A stretch of DNA of 64,000 nt from Triangularia verruculosa (taxonomy: Eukaryota; Ascomycota; Sordariomycetes; Sordariales; Podosporaceae). Under the pieces are notes generated by a model. The model had not been told where the DNA came from, did not search any database, and saw only the letters and a list, made by a program, of their open reading frames with translations. Every line of letters starts with the position of its first letter. Positions within the stretch are counted from its first letter, which is position 1. Positions 46,800 to 56,695 of this stretch are shown here, piece after piece. Position numbers and translations under genes: made by a program. The DNA lies in contig MU863953.1 in assembly GCA_033296885.1 (NCBI GenBank), forward strand, positions 1 through 64,000, written 5' to 3'.

Positions 46800-47906
46800 T
46801 CATCTCAATCTGTGCATCGTCACGATATACTCTCTCAGTCCTGACCACGGTAATAACAATAGCTCCGTGACCAACCCCCCCTGACACAGCTCGCCACATT
46901 TCCCCCAAGAAAGAGTAGGATCTCGATTCCGCACGGCATCCCTCCCACCCGTGAACTTCAATCCCATCTCCCTCGTCTTCTGCTCCACCCGCTCAGGCAA
47001 CATATTTCCTCTGTTTCTATTGTCCACGCCTCCTTGAATGACTTCGCTATAGTTGCTGACATCTATTGCCTTGACCGCTATATCTGCCCCCTCAAGACTA
47101 TCGTACCCAGTCAGCGATGCCCCAGCCGCAGCTGAACCTCTCTGCTCACGCTCCTCAAAAGACTCGTTGATTTTGATAAAGGCAATCTTGACCGTAAACG
47201 ATCCCCGCAGGTGACTGGCAAAGGCCTCGTCTGCTGCATTCCCAGCCAACAGCGTGGCATTTGCTCCGCCGAGGATGTAAGCCGCAACGTAGTACTCCCC
47301 GTAAACAGCACGAAAAGCCTCCTCTGCCTTCCGTGGGTCTTTGGACGATGTCAGGAGTGACAAAGCGTGAGGTGACAGCAGGGGATCGGCGGCGAAGCGG
47401 ATTGATCCCGCGCAATAGGTGGTCCGGAAGCTGGATTGTAGATTCTGTGATATGATCAATCATATGCCCCCCCAAGTTAGAACAGACAGAATGTACGAGG
47501 CGTTTTGCCTGGAAGATTAGGTACTGACGCTATTGTTTCTCGAAGCACTGGCCTCGTATTTTGCGCGGCCAGAGGCGCCGATGAAAGAGCCGCCAATCTG
47601 GCCGCTGATGCTGAAATCGGTGTGGCTTCTGAAGGAGGAAGTACCGGACGTGTCTGTGGCTATGACTTGACCCCTGGCTCCACCGGCCAGGACAAGCCGG
47701 GATTGCTCGAGGGATGGCTGAGAGAAAGCCGATTTGGAACCGTCGAGATGGCCCTGGGGTATCTCCTTTTGTCGAGAAATTGACAGGGAACTTCCGAGCT
47801 TGATGAAGTCTCTACCCCAGGGGAGATGGACTGGTAACTGGCAGGTTGCAGCATAGCGCACGCTAGGGGTGAAGGGGTCGTCGGGGAAGTCGTCGACTAA
47901 ACCCAT
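46800..47906 (-). CDS. MACPF-signature protein, short divergent paralogue B
   Basis: Exons 47529-47906 and 46800-47444 (84-nt intron, GTCAGT donor) give 340 residues. It lacks the MxxLLAPYN N-terminus of A and C, starting MGLVDDFPDDPF instead. The MACPF-type signature is present as YGEYYVAAYILGG at about residue 172. The Gly/Ser-rich segment before it (SISGQIGGSFIGASG) resembles the beta-hairpin regions of the superfamily. Shortly after the region aligned with VTWxGGG of A and C, the frame ends. The helical C-terminal third is therefore missing, either by natural shortening or decay. It is divergent from gene C with 470 bp between their ATGs. The 3' end is the least certain part. Confidence 0.65.
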
Positions 47907-48376
47907 TTTGGGCTTTCAGGTGCGGATGGTTGATAGACAGAAAACTTTGTGATGCAGAGTGATGAGTTCATTTTGTAGCCGGAGAGTCGCGATATTGTCC
48001 GTGAGTGTGGGGGGCGAATTATCGTGGCCCTGGAAATGATAGGATGGCTTGCGTTATGGGAGCTGAGTTGTGCTGACCCCAGTCAACCAATGCAGCACGG
48101 GCGCAGTATCGGTCTAGAACATAGTTTTTCAATAGCGCTGCAAAGTATTAGCTGAACTCCATGGTCGGAGTGCAAGATGTTTTCGTGCGCATGATAGTGG
48201 GTATCCCTTTGGAAATTCACCAAAGAGTGCTCTTACTCGATGCATCCGCCGAGGACTGAAGGGGCACAATCTCGAGAACAAAAGCGACTCACATCCTCTG
48301 GCAGCAATCCCATCTCGACCGATTTTCAAAAATCCAAGCAACTCATTGTACCGTACTGTCACTTCGTTCAGCAAAC
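47907..48376. promoter_or_regulatory. Shared upstream region of MACPF-like genes B and C
   Basis: The 470-bp divergent spacer probably holds both promoters. I see no clear TATA box and no repeated operator-like site. Confidence 0.4.
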
Positions 48377-50779
48377 ATGGCTCTCCTGCTCGCCCCATAC
48401 AACGAAGCCATGCGTATTGGCATGGGCTTCAACAGCTACACCCAACAGCTATGCGTCAATGACATTGTCAGAAAGCCAGGTGGCTCACGGGCTTCCGAGA
48501 ATGATCTTCGTCAGGCCAATCCAGGCGAAGGTCTCCCTAAACCCACCGCTGATGAACGGCCCAAGTCGTTTACCGAGTCCAGCGGGACTGTCGCCATCAA
48601 GAGGCACTCGGATGGTGGCCAAGCCGATGTCAGCCAGATTGTTACTTGGAAGGGCGGTTTTACTGATCAACTGAGTGATATCGCCAAGTCCCTGAATATC
48701 AGTGGTATGTCGCGAATGCGGACGAATGATTCGTACCAATTCAAATTCTCTGTTACTGATTTATGGATGCTGCAGGAGCTCTCACTGTAAAGTGCGCTGC
48801 CATTCAAGGTGGAGCCTCGGCCAAACTCGACTTTCTCGACGCATCCACGTTTCTGCAAAGTCAAGCCAACTACTCCATCAACGTCACCGTCACGAACCAG
48901 AAGCTTGTGGCGGACGATGTCACCGAGTTCACTCCCATTCCCAACCTGCCCGCATCCAAGTTCAACGAGGTTTATGGAGACTGCTTCATCTCGGGCTTCA
49001 TTGAGGGCGGTGTTTTACAAGCCGTCATCTCCAAGACCGTCAGCGACAAGTCCGATATTTTCAATTTGGGAGGTAAAATTAGCATTGAAGGCAAATTCGC
49101 AGGCGGTGCCGTGGAGGTGGAAGGCAAGGCAAAAGGCGGGAAGAATGAGACCGAGAAGAACACAGCAACCAAGACTACTATCTCGTGAGTTGGCACATCC
49201 AGAACAATGCCATACGGCCCTGCAGTAGAAGTTGCTAACTCGGACTTAAATAGGGTAACATGGTCCGGCGGCGGTGACATCAAACCGGACGATGTTGCGC
49301 AGTGGGATGTGCCGGCCATCACCAGGGTGGCGATGGAATTCCCTGACCGTGTTGCCGTTTGTAAGTGTCTTTAATCGTTCATATTTTATGTTTGTTCTAG
49401 GCTTACATGAATGTGCAGGTCCCCAGCGAACATTTGCCATTTTGACAAAGTACACGACTCTTCGGAGCTTCTATGAGCAGACTGTCAAGGGCTCTCCGCT
49501 GGATTACGAGATTGCTGGAATTTACACCTCAGCACTTTTGGACTCGTACATGGCGTACAAGGTGATGTGGGAAGACCTCCACAACAGTGAGTATGCGTCT
49601 TTATCATGATTGACTACCTACCTTAGATGTCTTTGGAATTAACATGATGTTTGTTTAGCGATCAAGGAACTTGACCGTGGCGCAGTGGGCGGGCTCAAAC
49701 GCCGACCCACCGACGAGAAGCTCCTCACATATGCACAGAGGGCTAGTGAAGACTACAACAAGCGCATGGAGAATTTCAACAAATACAAGGCCGCCGTTCA
49801 AAAGTCAGGCTCCTATCAACAGCAGGAGGATCTTGTTCTCGCTGAGCCCCTGCCTCCTACCAAAGTGGAACCGTATGCGGCCGACGCTTTTGGCTTGGAC
49901 GAAGCCGCCCGCGACTGTCGCTTCGAAATGATCAAAATCGTCCGCGAAGTCAATGAGGTCACCGACAACCCCAAAGTGGCCACCGACCCTACCCGAAACT
50001 GGCGATATCTCAGCCCTCATGTCTTCCGCCTTTTGCTGCCCAGCGACAAGGAACCGATGCCAACTCCCGAGGAGATCGCCAAGTGCAAAGAAGATCTTCA
50101 AGTCAAGATCAGGGAGTGCACCGAGAAAGAAGAAGAGATCAAGGAGGCGAAGAGAGCGAAAGCTGAGGCACTGCGAGAGAGAGACGAGCTGAAAGATGGG
50201 AATGCATCCACTCAGAAATCCGCCGATGAGTCTGACACCAAGAGCAAGGAGTTGGCCAGCAAGCTTTCCGACGCAGAGGCAAAGCTCTCTGAGGCCGAAG
50301 CAAGACTGGCGCAGTTGCAGCAGGGGCTGGAGGAGCAAACCGCTGCAGCAACCGCTAACTCGCAGCGTGTGGCTCAGCTGGAGGCCAAGGTCGCCGAGAC
50401 GGAGAGAGAAGCTTCGGCTATAGAGGAACGCTACAGCAATGGAATGAGGGAGCTGCATGAGGAAGTGAAAAATCACGCTGCCGCGGCTGAGTCGTACCTT
50501 CGACAAGTTGACCATTTGAGCCAGAAGTTGAACAGCGGGTCTGAAGTCGAGCTGCTCAATGTCTCGTACGGTGGCCGACAGTTCTTGGGCGATGGAGGTG
50601 TAGAGGAGAGGGTGAAGTCGTGCATTCGGGATCGGAGACAGTTGACCGTCTCTAACGACTTCTTTGGCTGTGATCCCAGGCCTGGCGACCGGAAGTATGC
50701 CTACTTCGCTTACCAGAGGAGGGGGGAGAGAGCGGTGATGGTTACGGGGTGGGAATACGATAACGTCTCGTTCCCTTGA
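48377..50779 (+). CDS. MACPF-signature protein with C-terminal coiled coil, paralogue C
   Basis: Five exons (48377-48704, 48776-49184, 49254-49360, 49419-49586, 49659-50779) give 710 residues with all phases agreeing. The N-terminus MALLLAPYNEAM...GFNSYTQQLC matches paralogue A. The signature YGDCFISGFIEGG lies at about residues 174-187, then VTWSGGG and a helical part beginning QRTFAILTKYTTLRSF. Unlike A, it continues with a long Glu/Lys/Ala-rich coiled coil (about 470-630). It ends in a compact beta-type domain (about 636-710, SYGGRQFLGD, FFGCDPRPGDRKYAYFAY) reminiscent of the DUF3395 tail of some DnaJ proteins. No signal peptide. The extra domains suggest oligomerisation and ligand or protein binding added to a pore-type fold; that is inference. 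Confidence 0.8.
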
Positions 50780-51489
50780 TGGGGTAGCAATGGGAAGGAA
50801 TGTCTGGACTTTACTTCTTTTGACCTTGGTGGTGGTAATAATTTGGTAGAATTTTATTCTTTCTGTTTTCTTTTTGTTCAGAAGACTGTAGAAATCCCGC
50901 TTCCCTTTTGGCTCTGTAAATGGAATTGTTCTCTTGGGAGATTCAAATTCATGCCTTCGTAACCACTCAACACCCCGATACAAGCATAAAGTGAGAGAGG
51001 AGAGTGTGTGCCTGCATGACTGTCTGCAATATCAAATCCATTGGTCTCCTGCCACGAGAATACAATCGGGAACCGGCAGCTTCGCCCACCTCACGGCGAG
51101 CCTAGACCATGCTGCAGCTGGATTGTCACACACAGAAACCATAGCACGCCGGTCTGGACAGCGATCTCCATGTGCGAACAGGGGTTCTTTCTAGTTTGAC
51201 AAGCGCCTATATCAGACTAAAACCTATGAAACGTTTTGTGGCGGGCTGATACCAAGCCACCGGAAATTTTACCCGGCTGTCATCCAGCTCGGCCCTGGAC
51301 GCCACCAGTAACCCAGGCCGGTGCGACTAACGATCGAGACGGGAACCACCCGCACGAACGAACAGAACAGTTCTCGTGACACCTTCCGAGACGAATCTAT
51401 CAGGTACATGCAGGTCGTCACCGCCAGGGTGTGATCGTCCGCCTCTGCGTGCCACGCATGCCCGAAAGCGTGATAGTCACACCTAGGAT

Positions 51490-51768
51490 CTAGTCTAGAT
51501 TGATTTTGACAGCTTCAGCCCGCCACTTTCGATCTACATTCATGGCGTTATCGATATCGTCATCGATGTCGACGCTGTCACAGGAATCTAGAACCTCCAC
51601 GACAACGGAATGACTTTGTGGTGCGGTTCCGTGGCCACATTAGCTTGTGACATTGACGTCCTCCACCGCAGAATCCTGAATGACTTCTTCCCAGATCGGG
51701 TAGAAATCACGTCTAGATTCCCCTAGGCTGGTGTCTGGCGAGCTGAGAGGAGCCTGTGATGCGGTCAT
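51490..51768 (-). pseudogene. 93-codon frame with one internal TAA
   Basis: From the ATG at 51768 the minus strand reads a protein-like sequence: DFYPIWEEVIQDSAVEDVN, then after one stop VVVEVLDSCDSVDIDDDID and MNVDRKWRAEAVKINLD. It ends in a proper stop at 51490. One TAA (51640-51642) interrupts it at codon 43 without any frame change. No in-frame intron removes it. It looks like a small gene or last exon inactivated by a single nonsense change. Family unknown. Confidence 0.3.
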
Positions 51769-52047
51769 GGACTGTCAATGAAGACATTTCTGGGATGGCT
51801 TCCGGTGATGGCAAAATGTGTGGCTAGCTGGAAGGTGAAGCTAACGTCAGATAGGTCTTCGTCACAAAAAGTGTAGACGAAAAGACGAGAATGCACAATG
51901 TGCTGTGATGATGGAGAACTATTGAGACGGCCTGTCCGAAAGAGGCGATGAGCTCGCGGAGGACGTGTTTGGTCGAAGACGCTGAACTTTCGATTGTGGA
52001 ATAAGGTAGACGCAATCCAGGGCACGAAGCCAGAAACCAGAGTCGTG

Positions 52048-52056
52048 TATATAAGG
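52048..52056 (+). promoter_or_regulatory. TATA box of the gene at 52187
   Basis: TATATAAGG, about 130 bases upstream of the ATG, followed by a long CT- and CCA-rich leader typical of strongly expressed fungal genes. Confidence 0.55.
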
Positions 52057-52186
52057 AGTCTTGTACTCCCTCCAACCTGTCCATCTCTCCTCTCCATCAC
52101 CATCAGCATCATCTTCCCAAACCTTCTTCAAAACACCAAAACACACTCAAACTTCCAAACCAGTCTTTTGACAACCCATCTCCACA

Positions 52187-52844
52187 ATGTCTGCCCCCGT
52201 TGAACTCGGCAATGAGGTCATCATCGACCTCTTCGACGGCGATGCCCTCGGCGCCCCCCTCACCGTGAAGTGGCAGCAGAACTTCGTCGCTCGTCAGGCC
52301 CAGTACTACCGCGTCGAGGCGTACAACACCACCACCGACAAGACCGTCCCCTTCTTCATCGCCGCCGAGTACTACAAGAGCTCCACCGCCAGCAACCCCA
52401 ACCACATCAGCAAGATCGGCACTCTCCTCCCTGGTGGCAAGTTTTCCCTTCTTCTTCTTCTTTCCAACACCCCACAGTCATCGATTTTGCTGACATTTAT
52501 TCCTGTTCCAACAGAGGGCTACAAGGTCAAGGTCGACGACAAGTTCCAGTTCGGCCAGAAGAACGCCCAGGGCGAGAACCGCTTCGTTGTCTTCCATGAC
52601 AAGGAGCGCAAGCCCTACCAGGTGTGTAATCCATCTCTTCGCTGAGTCATACAACGTACAATGAGGAAAGCTGACAATGGAACAAAAGCACCGCTTCATC
52701 GAGACTGCCGTCCTTTCCACCTTGGCCAAGTCCGGCGAGGAAGCTGCCAACAAGGTCCTCGGCAACTTTGGCCTCGGTGGCGCTGCTGCTTCTGTTGCTG
52801 ATGCTGCCAAGGCGTACATTGGTGACTACCTCCGCAACTTCTAA
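52187..52844 (+). CDS. Small beta-rich protein of unknown function, likely well expressed
   Basis: Exons 52187-52433, 52515-52621 and 52689-52844 give 169 residues. Introns are 81 and 67 nt. The first has a GTGGCA donor and a long pyrimidine stretch before its CAG acceptor. Codon use is strongly C-ending (GCC, GTC, ATC, AAC), with a TATA box and a pyrimidine-rich leader, both signs of high expression. The first 120 residues alternate polar and hydrophobic like a beta sandwich (VKWQQNFVARQAQYYRVEAY, KVKVDDKFQFGQ). The last 45 residues form Ala/Gly-rich amphipathic helices ending YIGDYLRNF. There is no signal peptide and I recognise no family. It follows the MACPF-like cluster, with 1.4 kb between, so a functional link is only a guess. 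Confidence 0.7.
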
Positions 52845-53249
52845 GCGGACCGGTTAGGTATCGAGGTTCCACTTCGAGGATATGCTTTTGGGTGTGCTTG
52901 GTTTGAGTTCTTTTCGGGGATGATTAGGTATGGGGATAGTTTTGGGGACGGTGAGAAAAGGGGTCAAGAAAATTGAGGGGAGACAGTTCCAGCTTTTTCT
53001 CTGATAGATAGTTTCGTTATTTCTGTCAGACAGACAATCAAATGCTTCTCTCTTCTCCCAAATTCTTGTTGTTCTAGCCGCTTGAGAGTATGTACATCTC
53101 TTTCGCTGCCGTAACTCCCTGCACAGCACGCGAGAGATGACGATTGACATGGTTCCCTTCTGTGACCTGCAAAGTCCACGGTCAAGCTTTTTTGGTCGTT
53201 CAAAGTGTGTGAGCTTTCCAAGTCCTGGGTTATTGGTGTCGAGATATAC
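52845..53249. other. Convergent 3' region
   Basis: 3' ends of the small protein gene (plus) and the membrane protein gene (minus). No gene is seen. Confidence 0.4.
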
Positions 53250-55270
53250 CTAAAGATGCGGCAAGTATCTGGTCCAGTCCGGCGTCTGATATGCCGACAG
53301 AGGCTCATCTCTTAAAGAGATGAACCCTTCGATGACGAGAAAGATCCTTGCCGCTAGATATAGCAATGTTGCGCTCCCTAGGAGAAAGGCGCCGGGCCAG
53401 AATAACGATGGGCGACGCCGTGGAGAATAAGGCATGAAAGATTCGAGGAAGTTCCTGAACCGGGGCAGTGGTTTCAAACCAACCTCCGCTTCCCATTCTT
53501 CAAAGCTCCCAAAATTGCTGCTGGGGTACTTCGTCTGGTAGATCCGCTCCAGCGCGAGCAGACAGAGTATTGGAATTCCAACCGCTATGCTGTAACAGGT
53601 TACGCATAGACAGGAAGCCTTCCACAGTAACCTTTCCAACGACGTGGAGTAATGGTTGTTCCACCCCGCTGCGTGTATTCCACCATATGCTAGGCCGCAG
53701 GCGAGGAACACAGTCAGTGAGATGGCCTTTGGGAAGAGACTGGAGTTTAGTCGATGTTGTCAGGTATCCAGTTGAGAACCCTCAGTGCGCTGTAGTACCA
53801 TGCGCTATAGTTGAGGCAGTAATGTACGTAGTTTTTCCTCACATCCTCCCTAGGCCCAATCCGAGGCCACTGTATGAAGTTGGACTCTAGCCGATCCATA
53901 GATACAGAACCGTCGAGGTTGCCCCATTTCTTTCGGGTGTCCCAGACTAACTTGCAGCGTTCAAAACAATCCTTTTCAAGAGTTATCGTCTGAGGACATG
54001 CTCGCGTTAGCCTGTCGCTTAGCCCCACTCCAACTGTGCCTAGCAGGACTACCTCGTGACGTGATACCGGGAGCTCTGGCTGCTTGGTAGAGGAGAGTCC
54101 TGGACTAAACCGGCGCTCAGTGTATTGCTGAGTTGCTATATTGAAGATGTGCATCACATCCTCACTATATTCTAGTGGGATGCTGAGTGAATCCAGATCA
54201 AACCAAAGCATAGCATCAGCCTCTGATTCCGAAACCTCTGCAAGTCGCATAATCTCAGGACAAGATCGGAAGTAACGCCATGGTGTGACACTACTGGGGC
54301 GTTTGTACGCAGAGGGTCTCCGCATCCATAGAAACGATGCTAGCGTCGCCGTCCACTCTCCGGTCAATATTGTAGGATGGGCAATGTCAAGAGGTTTCTG
54401 CCACCATAGCGTGTAAATGAGCAGAGCACATACAGCATGCGCTAGCGTGTTCAACTCAAGGCTAGTAACTGTCAGCCCCGACGTCCATCGCATGATACAT
54501 TGCAATATCATCCACGATGACTGAATGATGACCAAGGCTTTTGCCACACCGTCGGCTTTGCTCTTGTCGTCAATGTAGTCCTTGGGAAGGTCTGGTAGCC
54601 ACCCTTTCAAGGCAAGCGTGTTCAACAATGAACCACCAACGGTAACACGTGGCGAGGCGAATATATAGGGCTCACAGTTCGTGTCGTTGGCTGTGTCAAT
54701 GGCAAAACCACCCATCTTTGCGTACCAGGAGTGTCTCATTGTCCAGGCATGCTTTCTTTCTCTTTTAATTTCTTCCTTTTCCCACGAGGTGGTCAGCCTA
54801 TGCTCAACAAGAACGTATGACGATTAGCAAGTTCCATGAGCAAGGATTACCTACTTTAACATCTCCGTCCAGATTAGAACGGACATAGTCGTGAAGTTCC
54901 AGAGCGTCCCGCCGTTGGCACCATGCAACGTAGACAACCAATTCAGGGGCAAACATGGCAATGGTGACCCATTTTGCCTTTCTAAGCCATATCGTCATTG
55001 CGGTATCTTGGGCAGCTGGGATGTTGAGATGAATAGCTGTGTATACACACAGCGCAAGAGTGATAACACAGCTTCGAAGAATGCCGAAGGTCCCTCTGCC
55101 ATCAGGTTCAAGTCTACGGTAAAGTTAGCCTTCTTACAGATTCAAGTCAAAAAAGGCCGGGTCCACAAACACCCATGATGAAGTCGTTGCGTTCCCCGTC
55201 AGCTCGGATCTTGTATGAAGTGTTGTCGGCCGTGGTAGAAACATGAGGACAATGGCGTAGGGTTGGGACT
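53250..55270 (-). CDS. Fungal multi-pass integral membrane protein, function unknown
   Basis: Spliced gene. Recognisable pieces in order are about 55130-55270 (uncertain), 54850-55120, about 53765-54808 and 53250-53735. Exon 2 reads RGTFGILRSCVITLALCVYTAIHLNIP, then WLRKAKWVTIAMFAPELVVYVAW. The next exon starts HRLTTSWEKEEIKRERKHAWTMRHSWYAKMGGFAIDT, and the last has at least three membrane helices (VFLACGLAYGGIHAAGWN, ATLLYLAARIFLVIEGF). This arrangement, with W-x-I-L...C at the start, FAPELVV, then H-S-F/W-Y-x-x-MGGF, is a common uncharacterised ascomycete membrane family. The start codon was not found and may lie near 55300. Introns around 53740 and 54840 are approximate. No enzymatic motif is visible. 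Confidence 0.65.
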
Positions 55271-55774
55271 TCGAAGGCGGTCGATGCAGTGTCTCTGGCA
55301 CGTAGATCTTAATCCAACAGTTCGGGTTGACATTTCAAGAAAAGATAAAACGGGTGGAGGACCGCACTTACCTAACCACGATGTCTTGGACGGCTACGTT
55401 ATTAGGCACCAAATGTGGCAGCGGGGGGCTGCGCCGAGATTCCCACCCAATCAGCCACACGCTGAGACCAGAATCAGGTGATTGGACAGATGGCAGGCAA
55501 ACTTTAGCGGCTTCAACCCTCCCTGTGCCACCTGTCCACCAAATGCTCAGTAGATCCAGCCAACTGCCAACCGAAATCAGGCACAAGATGGACGTCGGGT
55601 CTGACCGCTTTCAAAGGAATACCGCTGCTAACACGCCGCTGCCAGACAAATAGCTACCTTACCTACGCAAGCAGTGATACTGCGCCCACAAACTCCAGGC
55701 CTAAACTTTCCAACCAGTCAAAGTCAGAGAACCCTCGGGCAAAAGCCAGAGCTTTCAATCAACCGCAAGGCACC
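55271..55774. other. Divergent intergenic region
   Basis: Probably includes the missing first exon and promoter of the membrane protein gene and the promoter of the hydrolase gene. A 73-codon minus frame (55368-55586) ending at a GTAAGT donor could be part of the former. Confidence 0.3.
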
Positions 55775-56659
55775 ATGTCACCAACAACAGCACCCACCGA
55801 ATCATCACCCACACCACAGCCCCCAACACCAGACACCATATTCCACCTCTCTCTCCCCCCCCAACCCCCCAACCCAACCGCACCCACCATCCTCCTCCTC
55901 CACGGCCTCCTCTCCTCCCACCTAGAATGGTCCCTCGTCATCCCCCACCTCCAACCCCACTACCACCTCCTCCTCGTCGACCTGCCCGGCCACTCCCGCT
56001 CCTCCTCCCTTCTCCCCCCGTACACCATCCCCTCCCTAACCTCCCACGTAGCCACCCTCATCCAGTCCCACGCCCGCAACAGCAAAGCCCACATCGTCGG
56101 AATGTCCATGGGCGGATTCATCACCCTCCACCTCGCCCGCCAGTACCCCTCCCTCTGCCTCTCCGCCTTCGTCTCCGGCGCCACCCCCTTTGAAGGTATC
56201 ACAAAATGGTTGGCAAAGAACAACTGGATACTCTACTACGGCTTCCGGCTGTCGAATGCTATGATCACAGACTGGACGTACGATTGGCTGTGCAGGATGA
56301 TCGGGATGAAGGAGCACCGGGAGTTGAGGCAGGAGATATTGACGAATGTCAAGTGGGAGTTGATCAGGGATGTGTATGCGAGTATTGTGGATGGGTTCAC
56401 CATGGAGGGGATGGCGGGGGTGGACCAGGTGAGGTGTTTGACTGTTGCGGGCGAGAAACAGGATCAGGTTGAGGTGACGAGGAGGGTTGGTCAGGTTTGG
56501 AAGGAAACGGGAGTGACTGGAAGGCTTGGGAGTAGGGCGTTTGTGGTTAGAGGGGCGGTGCATGCGTGGGATCTGCAGTTTCCGGAGGTGTTTGCTGCTG
56601 GTATCAGGAGCTGGGCGGAGGGGACTGATCTACCGAGCGAGTTTGAGGTGTTGGAGTAA
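55775..56659 (+). CDS. Alpha/beta-hydrolase-fold protein
   Basis: Single exon, 294 residues, start in CACCATGTC. ILLLHGLLSSHLEWS holds the oxyanion-hole HG. VDLPGHSRSSS and the nucleophile elbow GMSMGG (Ser at about residue 111) follow in the order of the AB-hydrolase_1 family. RGAVHAWDLQFP near the C-terminus supplies the catalytic His and LTVAGEKQDQ a likely acid region. The first 35 residues are Pro/Thr-rich and look disordered. Codon use changes from extreme C-ending in the first half to G/T-ending later. It is probably a cytosolic esterase or lipase-like enzyme; the substrate cannot be inferred. The 3' end faces the next minus-strand gene with a 36-bp gap. Confidence 0.8.
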   Translation: MSPTTAPTESSPTPQPPTPDTIFHLSLPPQPPNPTAPTILLLHGLLSSHLEWSLVIPHLQPHYHLLLVDLPGHSRSSSLLPPYTIPSLTSHVATLIQSHARNSKAHIVGMSMGGFITLHLARQYPSLCLSAFVSGATPFEGITKWLAKNNWILYYGFRLSNAMITDWTYDWLCRMIGMKEHRELRQEILTNVKWELIRDVYASIVDGFTMEGMAGVDQVRCLTVAGEKQDQVEVTRRVGQVWKETGVTGRLGSRAFVVRGAVHAWDLQFPEVFAAGIRSWAEGTDLPSEFEVLE

Positions 56660-56695
56660 AGAGAATTACTTATTGAATAAGATCAAGGGTGAGAA

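Larger units (their letters stand above)
50780..52186. other. Intergenic 1.4 kb holding a small gene relic
   Basis: Apart from the minus-strand relic at 51490-51768, I see no gene. TCTAGA/CTAGATT-type palindromes recur (51490-51500, 51585, 51714). The right end is the promoter of the gene at 52187. Confidence 0.4.

Noticed and set aside
49805..50983. 392-codon minus-strand frame
   Set aside because: Antisense shadow of the coiled-coil exon of MACPF-like gene C.
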